In this document: positions 14,892-20,852 of the stretch, piece by piece
Numbering within the stretch: the stretch's first letter is position 1
Layout: each line of letters opens with the position of its first letter
Position numbers and translations under genes: made by a program
The notes under the pieces: model-generated
What the model was told of the DNA's origin: nothing
Databases searched by the model: none
The model's input: the letters and a program-made list of their open reading frames with translations, nothing else
Source: Paenibacillus chondroitinus NBRC 15376
GTDB lineage: Bacteria; Bacillota; Bacilli; Paenibacillales; NBRC-103111
Reading direction: 5' to 3'
Length of the DNA: 38,138 bases
Assembly (NCBI RefSeq): GCF_004000765.1
Contig: NZ_BILW01000050.1
Span: 1 to 38,138, forward strand

Positions 14892-15686
14892 ATGTATCAA
14901 GAGGAAAGATTACTGAAAATACTCGATTATATTAATGAACACCATGCGATGAGTGTTATGGACATCTGCTCTCTTCTAGAAGTATCTAGGGATACAGCCC
15001 GAAGAGATATTGTTAAATTAGTACAAGAAGGGGTCGTTATTCGTACACATGGAGGCGTCGCTTTACCTCAATTGAAGAAGGAAATAGCCTCCTATCAGGA
15101 ACGTTTAATTGACGAAACAGACAGTAAAAGTAAAATTGGGAAGATCGCAGCTAAACTAGTTCAAGATCGGGAAACAGTCATTTTAGACGTATCAACTACG
15201 GTACAGTCTGTAGCAGAACAAATTTCAGCTAAAAATATTACAGCTGTCACACATTCCATAGACATTGTAAGCATTCTCTCAGGACGGGAAGATCTGCAAG
15301 TATATGTGCTAGGTGGTTATTTACATACCAAGAATCGGTTATTATATGGACCTTCCGTCATTGATAAGCTAAGAGAATTAAGAGCTGATAAGGCTTTTAT
15401 CGGAGCTACATCTATACAAACTGATGGGCTTTATTTCCCTTACGAAGATGATGTTTCTGTAAAAAAAGAGATGGCCCGCAGATCGGATCAGGTAATCGTC
15501 GTGGCTGATTTCACGAAATTTACAAGCAAATCGGTTTATCGTCTAGATTTTGACTTTGTGGATATTTTGATTACCGATCAAGAGGTGCCTAACGAAATAA
15601 GAGAAGTACTCCATAATAAAAATATAGCGATTATTCAATGTGAAGAGAAAGACAGATACGAGGAGGATAACAAAGATGAGTCTTAA
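14892..15686 (+). CDS. DeoR/GlpR-family regulator of amino-sugar use
   Basis: The protein has 264 residues from ATG at 14892, chosen because AGAGGTG lies about 6 bases upstream; GTG 14883 and ATG 14886 overlap that site. The N-terminal winged helix-turn-helix (about 5-57) has the family signature SVMDICSLLEVSRDTARRDI then VRTHGGV-like IRTHGGVAL. A DeoRC sensor domain follows (DVSTTVQSVAEQI, VLGGYLHTKNRLLYGP, KAFIGATSIQTDGLYF, KKEMARRSDQVIVVADFTKF), which binds a sugar phosphate in relatives. Its stop overlaps nagA by 11 bases. It probably represses its own operon and senses an amino-sugar phosphate; the ligand is inferred from the partner gene. Confidence 0.9.
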   Translation: MYQEERLLKILDYINEHHAMSVMDICSLLEVSRDTARRDIVKLVQEGVVIRTHGGVALPQLKKEIASYQERLIDETDSKSKIGKIAAKLVQDRETVILDVSTTVQSVAEQISAKNITAVTHSIDIVSILSGREDLQVYVLGGYLHTKNRLLYGPSVIDKLRELRADKAFIGATSIQTDGLYFPYEDDVSVKKEMARRSDQVIVVADFTKFTSKSVYRLDFDFVDILITDQEVPNEIREVLHNKNIAIIQCEEKDRYEEDNKDES

Positions 15687-16827
15687 AATTTTGCACAACG
15701 TAAACGTGATTCAACCGGACGATCTTGTTCTACCTGCCACACTTTGGATAAGAAACGGGATTATTGAAAAGTTAGAAAGCGGTCTTTCTTCTCTTCCGGA
15801 GGGCGAGTATGAACTATTGGATGGCCAAGGACATTTATTGATACCTGGTATGATAGATGTGCATATCCACGGTGCTAACGGGTTCGATATGATGGATGGC
15901 AGTGTGGCGAGTATTCAGGAGGTTTCGCGTGCTTGTGCTCAAACGGGCTGCACCTCGTTTCTGGTTACCTCCGTTAGCTCTACAATTGAAGAATTACTGG
16001 CCATGATTCGTAGTGTGAAACGTGTAATCGGGCATGAAGTCGGGGCCAAAATTGCCGGGCTTCATCTAGAGGGTCCTTACCTGAATCCGAAACGTAAAGG
16101 TATGCAAAATGAACGGTTTTTACGACATCCGAATCTTACTGAAATGAAAGAAATTTTTAACGAAGCAGATGGTCTGATTAAGATGGTTACAATAGCCCCA
16201 GAATTACCAGGCGGGATGGAGCTCATCTCTTTTCTGAAAGAAAATGGCGTCATCATCGCCGTTGCGCATTCGGATGCCACATACGAGGAAGCAAAGCAAG
16301 CCTTTGAAGCCGGAGCGAGTCACGTTACGCATTGTTTCAATGGTATGCGACCGATTCATCATCGTGACCCCGGTCTGGTTGTAGCCGCTTTTGAAGAAGA
16401 ACATGTAAGCCTCCAAGCGATTGTGGATGGTATTCATTTGCATCCTGCGATCGTTAGAATGATGCATCGTCTGAAAGGACCAGATGGGATGGTACTTATC
16501 ACAGATGCTTTGCAAGCCATGGGACTAGGTGATGGGAATTATGTGTTCGGTGGCCATCATGTTACAGTTTCCGACGGTGTAGCTCGACTAGAGGATGGGA
16601 CTTTAGCCTCCAGTACGGTTACGATGAATGAGGCACTCCGTCTAACCGTAGAAACCGGCATTTCTTTAAAAGACGCGGTTCAAATGGCTTCAACCACACC
16701 TGCACGAATATTAAGCCTTGATACCCTTGGCAGAATCTCCACGGGCTTTGACGCTGATCTTGTCTTGTTAAATAAACAATTCCAAGTGCAATGGACAATG
16801 ATTAAGGGTCAAATCATCTCTTTCTAA
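15676..16827 (+). CDS. nagA: N-acetylglucosamine-6-phosphate deacetylase
   Basis: The protein has 383 residues from ATG at 15676, with GAGGAGG 9 bases upstream inside the regulator gene. It removes acetate from GlcNAc-6-phosphate to give glucosamine-6-phosphate in the cytoplasm. Family motifs in order: metal site IDVHIHGANGFDMMDG, LEGPYLNPKRKGMQ with the metal-binding Glu, AHSDATYEEA, THCFNGMRPIHHRDPG, VDGIHLHP, and the catalytic Asp in LITDALQAMG. Full length, all expected residues present. No nagB gene follows, so glucosamine-6-phosphate deaminase must be encoded elsewhere. Confidence 0.95.
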   Translation: MSLKILHNVNVIQPDDLVLPATLWIRNGIIEKLESGLSSLPEGEYELLDGQGHLLIPGMIDVHIHGANGFDMMDGSVASIQEVSRACAQTGCTSFLVTSVSSTIEELLAMIRSVKRVIGHEVGAKIAGLHLEGPYLNPKRKGMQNERFLRHPNLTEMKEIFNEADGLIKMVTIAPELPGGMELISFLKENGVIIAVAHSDATYEEAKQAFEAGASHVTHCFNGMRPIHHRDPGLVVAAFEEEHVSLQAIVDGIHLHPAIVRMMHRLKGPDGMVLITDALQAMGLGDGNYVFGGHHVTVSDGVARLEDGTLASSTVTMNEALRLTVETGISLKDAVQMASTTPARILSLDTLGRISTGFDADLVLLNKQFQVQWTMIKGQIISF

Positions 16828-16880
16828 GCAGGAATCATCGAAATCCTCGATTACCGATACGCATATTTCATATTAGTTAA

Positions 16881-16980
16881 ATAAGATTCCCCTTCAAGTA
16901 GCATAAGGAAAGGCAATCGAGCCAAAAGTGACCGACTGCCTTCTCCGGTGTTGAACTATAGTTCACCGTTAGCGCAATGT
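16881..16980. repeat. Dispersed hairpin repeat, copy 5
   Basis: A stem of AAGGCA..TGCCTT (about 16909-16942) is followed by GTTGAACTATAGTTCACCGT and TAGCGCAAT, matching the right arm of copies 3 and 4. It lies about 80 bases after nagA and may end that transcript. Confidence 0.6.
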
Positions 16981-17064
16981 TTATAGCTGAATGGGCTTAT
17001 AGTTTAGTGCTTGTTCAACCACTTGTTCTGCTGTGAGTTCATTTTCACCTGTAAGACGAGAAAA

Positions 17065-17126
17065 GATGCATCTTAGAATGTATTGGCTGTCGCCTTTGGC
17101 TTCGCTCATACATTCTAAGATGCATC
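17065..17126 (-). terminator. Large perfect hairpin, likely terminator of the GAPDH gene
   Basis: GATGCATCTTAGAATGTAT (17065-17083) and its exact complement (17108-17126) form a 19-bp stem with a 24-base loop. On the minus strand it is followed by TTTTCTCG. It sits 26 bases past the GAPDH stop. The stem is unusually long for a terminator and has a GATGCATC core. Confidence 0.6.
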
Positions 17127-17152
17127 CAATTCATTATCAATCGTCTAGCTTA

Positions 17153-18151
17153 TCATTTTGCAACTAGATATGAGGCTACCTCAGCCAACCGTGAAGCATA
17201 ACCCCATTCGTTGTCATACCAAGTAGCGACAGACAATAGTTCACCTTGTACTTGGGTTAAAGGCAAGTCAATAATCGATGAATGGGGATCAGCTACGATA
17301 CGGGACGAGGCCCATTCCCCTTCCAAAACATCAAGAACTCCCTTTAATTCGCCTTCTTTTGCAGCTTCTCGAAACATATCGTTAATCTCTTGAACGGTGC
17401 ATCGTTTTTCCGTTATTAAATTAAGTTCTGCGATACTCCCAGTGCGGGTCGGAATCCGGTAGGCTTTGCCTGTGATTTGCAGGTCATTCCAAATGAATTT
17501 CAGAGCTTTGGCCGCACCTGAGGATGACGGAATGATGTTCTCGGCTGCCGCCCATGAATCCCGTCGGTCTTTCATTGGCTGATCCGTCAACGATTGCGTA
17601 TTCGTATACGAGTGTACCGTAGAGAATAATCCGTATTGAATGCCATAGTTTTCTCTAACCAATTTGACTACAGGTGCAAGCGCATTGGTCGTACAACTCG
17701 CCATGCTAATGATTTTATGCTTTTCCGGATCGAAGCTTTCTAAATTAATTCCTTTAAGAAGTACTGCGTCGCAATCTTCTAAGGTTTTGCTCGGGCCGCT
17801 GACAAGCACCCTTTTGGCGCCTCGCTCCAAGTGCAGTTCAGCTACTGATCGCGTAACGGCTCGTCCGGTACAATCAATGACCAATTCCACGCCTAACTCA
17901 CCCCAATTCGGCAATTCTGCGACCGAATTCAAATAACGAATTTCTCGGTCGCCGATTACGATTGCGCCTTCTTGAGCAGATACTTTCTCATGCCAACGTT
18001 TGTAATTTGTATCCACTTCAAAAAGTGCTGCAAGCGTAGCTTCGTCTTTAATATCCGAGATGGAAAAGGGGACAAACAAGTTTTGTTGCAACGCCGCCCG
18101 AAGGAGCTGTCTTCCGATACGTCCAAATCCAAAAATCGCAATTTTACCCAT
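17153..18151 (-). CDS. Divergent glyceraldehyde-3-phosphate dehydrogenase-like enzyme
   Basis: The protein has 332 residues from ATG at 18151, with GGAGG 5 bases upstream; the open ATG at 18163 overlaps the site. The Rossmann motif is FGFGRIGRQLL, with Asp at about 33 in ISDIKD after the second strand (suggesting NAD). Catalytic Cys 153 is in MASCTTNAL and His 180 in STVHSYTNTQSLTD; ATWYDNEWGYASRLAEV is near the C-terminus. It differs from housekeeping GapA: the usual YDSVHG is replaced by VDTNYKRWH, and the phosphate loop reads YRIPTRTGSIAELNLI. It probably oxidises glyceraldehyde-3-phosphate or a related aldehyde. It follows an FMN reductase gene by 40 bases on the same strand. Confidence 0.88.
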   Translation of the reverse strand: MGKIAIFGFGRIGRQLLRAALQQNLFVPFSISDIKDEATLAALFEVDTNYKRWHEKVSAQEGAIVIGDREIRYLNSVAELPNWGELGVELVIDCTGRAVTRSVAELHLERGAKRVLVSGPSKTLEDCDAVLLKGINLESFDPEKHKIISMASCTTNALAPVVKLVRENYGIQYGLFSTVHSYTNTQSLTDQPMKDRRDSWAAAENIIPSSSGAAKALKFIWNDLQITGKAYRIPTRTGSIAELNLITEKRCTVQEINDMFREAAKEGELKGVLDVLEGEWASSRIVADPHSSIIDLPLTQVQGELLSVATWYDNEWGYASRLAEVASYLVAK

Positions 18152-18191
18152 AATAGCCTCCATATATATAGTTTAGTTATTATCTTCTTCA

Positions 18192-18755
18192 CTACTCATT
18201 AAGCCGTTGTACCTGATTAATCCATTGCACAAATGATTGAACATAACGCTGTAAATATTTGCGAGTCGTATCATCTGTGAGCTTACGAGTATTTGAATCA
18301 ATCTTGTCCGTGATTTGAGAAATATACATTTTTTGAGCAGGCATCACATAGGACTGGATGGCATCCAATGTTTGTCTGATTTGCTGCTGCGAAAGAATCG
18401 TCCCTTTTGCGCCTGGTGTTGCGCCTATCACACCTGAAGGCTTATGAATTAAGACGGCCGTTTTGGTAGGTGTAGATGCCCAGTCCAGTGCATTTTTCAG
18501 TACTCCCGGTATACCTGAGTTGTACTCAGGGCTAACTATAAGAATGCCATCCGTCTTCTGAATCGCCTCGCGATAATGCTTAACCGGAACTAGCCCTTCT
18601 CCATGATCCAAATCCGCGTTATAGAGGGGAAGATTAGCAATCGATATGTTTTCATATTCCACGGAATCTACAAGTTCTGGAATCGAATTCGCAATCATCT
18701 GATTAAAAGAGTTTTCCCTCAAACTTCCTACAATAATCCCTATTCTTATTGACAT
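18192..18755 (-). CDS. NADPH-dependent FMN reductase (ChrR/YieF type)
   Basis: The protein has 187 residues from ATG at 18755, with GGAGG 7 bases upstream (the frame is open 13 codons further). It has the flavodoxin-like FMN-binding loop GSLRENSFNQM at about 9-19, the second FMN loop SPEYNSGIPGVLKNALDW, and VIGATPGAKGT. Such enzymes reduce FMN, quinones, chromate or azo compounds and protect against electrophile and redox stress. It is the first gene of a likely two-gene operon with the GAPDH-like gene. A good promoter and an upstream palindrome precede it. Confidence 0.92.
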   Translation of the reverse strand: MSIRIGIIVGSLRENSFNQMIANSIPELVDSVEYENISIANLPLYNADLDHGEGLVPVKHYREAIQKTDGILIVSPEYNSGIPGVLKNALDWASTPTKTAVLIHKPSGVIGATPGAKGTILSQQQIRQTLDAIQSYVMPAQKMYISQITDKIDSNTRKLTDDTTRKYLQRYVQSFVQWINQVQRLNE

Positions 18756-18841
18756 CAGCCAACCTCCGGAATTCATTCTCATATAATCATACAATACTTT
18801 CCATATTAAGTGTGGGATAACTTTAGTTTAGGTGCCGCGGC

Positions 18842-18870
18842 TATATAACCAATCTGGTTGCCAATCTCAA
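18842..18870 (-). promoter_or_regulatory. SigA-type promoter of the FMN reductase gene
   Basis: On the minus strand TTGAGA (18865-18870) and TATATA (18842-18847) are separated by exactly 17 bases, about 90 bases upstream of the start codon. Confidence 0.65.
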
Positions 18871-18890
18871 AACTATCTTAATTTATTTAT

Positions 18891-18904
18891 TCTTAAATTT
18901 AAGA
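18891..18904. promoter_or_regulatory. Perfect palindrome, candidate operator
   Basis: TCTTAAATTTAAGA is a 14-bp perfect palindrome about 20 bases upstream of the -35 box at 18865. The half-site ATCTTAA recurs near 18875-18881 and around 19190. It would suit a MarR/HxlR-type redox regulator, but no such gene is adjacent. Confidence 0.4.
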
Positions 18905-18918
18905 TATTAGAGAAAAAA

Positions 18919-19143
18919 TTATTGATCATTAGCTATTTTTTTATCAAGAAGTTTTTTAGGTGTAATATCGTTCCCTAATTCATCCATTACAGACACGTTC
19001 AGAAGCGTTGTTAATAGTTGCCCGCGTAAAATCTGTAAATACTGCGTCCGAAGCGCTGCTTGTTCCGCTTCCTCAGTATCAGATAGACCTGAACTGCGCT
19101 CAATTCTACTCAGTTCATTAATACGGTTCAAAATTGGAATCAT
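18919..19143 (-). CDS. DUF896 family protein (YnzC-like)
   Basis: The protein has 74 residues from ATG at 19143, with AAGGAGG 8 bases upstream; the longer open frame is AT-rich leader. The family pattern is clear: MIPILNRINELSRIERSSGL, SDTEEAEQAALRTQYLQILR, GQL, then VSVMDELGNDITPKKLL. Members are small helical cytoplasmic proteins of unknown molecular role in Bacilli (the LexA-controlled yneA operon has one in B. subtilis). It lies 163 bases upstream of the FMN reductase gene on the same strand, but each seems to have its own promoter region. Confidence 0.9.
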   Translation of the reverse strand: MIPILNRINELSRIERSSGLSDTEEAEQAALRTQYLQILRGQLLTTLLNVSVMDELGNDITPKKLLDKKIANDQ

Positions 19144-19191
19144 TCCCATTACCTCCTTGGAATCGATTAGACAATATCTTAAATTAATTAA

Positions 19192-19220
19192 TCTTAATAT
19201 AAAGATATTAGATATTAAGA
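19192..19220. promoter_or_regulatory. Inverted repeat upstream of the DUF896 gene
   Basis: TCTTAATAT (19192-19200) and ATATTAAGA (19212-19220) form an 11-base-spaced inverted repeat about 50 bases upstream of the start codon, in AT-rich promoter-like DNA. The half-sites resemble the palindrome at 18891. Confidence 0.35.
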
Positions 19221-19310
19221 TAATTGTCAATAGCTTGCTTTCAATTAATTTGATTTCCGATTCAGTGATCAAGATCAAAAGCTGTCTTTGGTGTTATAGG
19301 GATCTAGTAT

Positions 19311-19627
19311 CTAGATTTTATCTTCGGAAGTTAAATCCATATTTTCGAAGAATTCATCAAGGTGATGATAGAATTTATCAAAGGCTTCTTCATCAGTTGT
19401 ACAATTCAACTGAATTATACTTGCCCAATTATTAAATCCATGGATATCATAAATATCTTCTATATATTCCTGAAATCCTGTTAAGTGGTAAAATTCGCCT
19501 TCAAGATCATATAAACAATTTTGATATCCATAAAAAAGTGTTGAAGAAATAGGAGTGATTTTCTTCCGAGATGTATGCCTGGTCTTTTCTTGATATTTTT
19601 AAGTAGTTCGATTAACCTACTATCCAT
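19311..19627 (-). pseudogene. Small immunity-like protein with a one-base frameshift
   Basis: ATG at 19627 has GGAG at 8 bases. Frame one reads MDSRLIELLKNIKKRPGIHL, GRKSLLFLQHF; after a run of six T another frame continues FYGYQNCLYDLEGEFYHLTG, FQEYIEDIYDIHGFNNWASI, then DEEAFDKFYHHLDEFFENM to TAG at 19311-19313. One extra T would restore about 105 residues. The whole resembles small proteins with an IKKRPGMYLG start and NWA..I and AFDKFF..LDEF signatures, often listed as putative immunity proteins of polymorphic toxins (recalled, not searched). No toxin gene is adjacent. The homopolymer makes a sequencing error or slippage possible. Confidence 0.6.
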
Positions 19628-19753
19628 TCTGCTCACTCCAATACAAAGATTTTCTTTAAGATTTGTTATAAATATTCCTTCCGAGTGTTTGTGAATTCTT
19701 CCTTTAATGAAATAACATCTACTGACGATCACGGCGAACAGCTCCCATAATTC

Positions 19754-19815
19754 TCAACTCACGTCTCCCGTTAGCTCAACAAAAACAGCAGCCGGCAAGT
19801 AACCGGGTGCTGTCG
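19754..19815. repeat. Dispersed hairpin repeat, copy 6
   Basis: CTCAACTCACGTCTCCCGTT and AGCTCAACAAAA are followed by a stem ACAGCAGCCGG (19785-19795) with CCGGGTGCTGT (19803-19813). It lies 17 bases past the OsmC stop and may be that gene's terminator, followed on the minus strand by TTTTTGTTG. Confidence 0.6.
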
Positions 19816-19831
19816 AGTTATTTTAAAGTAA

Positions 19832-20233
19832 TCATATCCTTTGCTCAGATAATACTGCTTCATTAATAAATTCTAGCTGTTTAGATAATGTTTTTTTAAC
19901 TGGACAGTTCATTACCTTTCTCAATACTACTTCCTTGGTTTCTTTATCGATTGATCCTGAAATGTCAATTTGGTACTTAAATATAGTCTTTACTTCGTTG
20001 CTTCTATCCAATTCAACTTTAACAATAATCCCGTCGTAAGATACATTCATAGAGTCCAATATCATTCTCGTAGTAATATTTAAACACGAAGCATAAGCTG
20101 ATTCTATCAGATCATGTGGTCTAAAATATTTCCCACTCCCCCCTTTCTCTTCAGTAACATCAGAATGAATTTTGGAAGTACCATTAAAAATTTCCGTAAT
20201 ATAAGTTTCGCTTCCACTTGTTGAGATAACCAC
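19832..20233 (-). CDS. OsmC family protein
   Basis: The protein has 133 residues from GTG at 20233, supported by GGAGG 7 bases upstream; ATG at 20260 lacks a site. The OsmC fold is shown by KYFRPHDLIESAYASCLNIT, with the first redox Cys, and by a second Cys in VMNCPVKKTLSKQLEF. A long beta-strand region lies between them. Members reduce organic hydroperoxides with these two cysteines. Together with the FMN reductase upstream it suits a redox-stress neighbourhood. It is monocistronic. Confidence 0.88.
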   Translation of the reverse strand: MVISTSGSETYITEIFNGTSKIHSDVTEEKGGSGKYFRPHDLIESAYASCLNITTRMILDSMNVSYDGIIVKVELDRSNEVKTIFKYQIDISGSIDKETKEVVLRKVMNCPVKKTLSKQLEFINEAVLSEQRI

Positions 20234-20364
20234 TGTATTCCCTCCAATTATATTCTTCATAATAAGGATAACTGTATTATTGCTCTTGCGATGATAGTAG
20301 TGAAATATATTAAAACAATTTATTTAATAGATATAACCTATAAATAATTCTTGATCGAATCTAT

Positions 20365-20390
20365 TTATTTGCCCGTTAGTTTAACTCCCA
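20365..20390. repeat. Dispersed repeat, partial copy 7
   Basis: TTTGCCCGTTAGTTTAACTC matches the CGTTAG arm of the other copies. No hairpin core is present, so this is a solo arm. Confidence 0.4.
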
Positions 20391-20568
20391 GTAACTCTAC
20401 AACTTTTTTCCACCAGACTGTAGGTTTCGAGACGGCAAAACACTGCTTGCCCATTTGGATATGGCCAAAATTGGAAGGTTCATCTTATTCATGATAAGGG
20501 AATATTACTTTTTGTGAATACATGTTCTCTATTTATGTGTCACAATTAACTAAGGAGTGTGACGCCGT

Positions 20569-20727
20569 ATGGCAAACCCAAATCATCGCCACAAGACGGG
20601 TGAAAAGGTAACGGAAGCTGGACATTATATTGATGGTGATGGAGGACACGTTGTTCTTCAAGCAGGTGATACTTTCCCTAACTGTCCTAAGACAGGAAAA
20701 GCAACCACTTGGAAGCATGAAGCATGA
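20569..20727 (+). CDS. YjzC family small protein
   Basis: The protein has 52 residues from ATG at 20569, with TAAGGAGTG upstream. It reads MANPNHRHKTGEKVTEAGHY, then VVLQAGDTFPNCPKTGKATT and WKHEA. The pattern (KxGEK.. then GxY, L.AGD.FP, W at the end) fits the YjzC family of small Bacilli proteins of unknown role. A good terminator follows 19 bases after the stop, so this is a complete single-gene unit. Confidence 0.8.
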   Translation: MANPNHRHKTGEKVTEAGHYIDGDGGHVVLQAGDTFPNCPKTGKATTWKHEA

Positions 20728-20745
20728 ATAAGTAAATTTTATGTG

Positions 20746-20780
20746 GAAACGCTGGCTTATGAGCTAGGCGTTTCTTTTTT
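20746..20780 (+). terminator. Terminator of the YjzC gene
   Basis: GAAACGC (20746-20752) pairs with GCGTTTC (20768-20774), with an inner GCT/AGC pair, followed by six T. Confidence 0.85.
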
Positions 20781-20783
20781 AAT

Positions 20784-20824
20784 AAAAAAATGTTCCAGGC
20801 AATTAAATGCCTAGAACATTTTTT
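20784..20824. terminator. Bidirectional terminator, end of the CadA-like gene
   Basis: AAAAATGTTC with GAACATTTTTT and an inner GGC/GCC pair form a long stem with A- and T-tracts on both sides. It lies 29 bases past the stop of the minus-strand P-type ATPase and also backs up the YjzC terminator. Confidence 0.85.
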
Positions 20825-20852
20825 ATTGGTATGCTTTTATAATACTTCAAGG

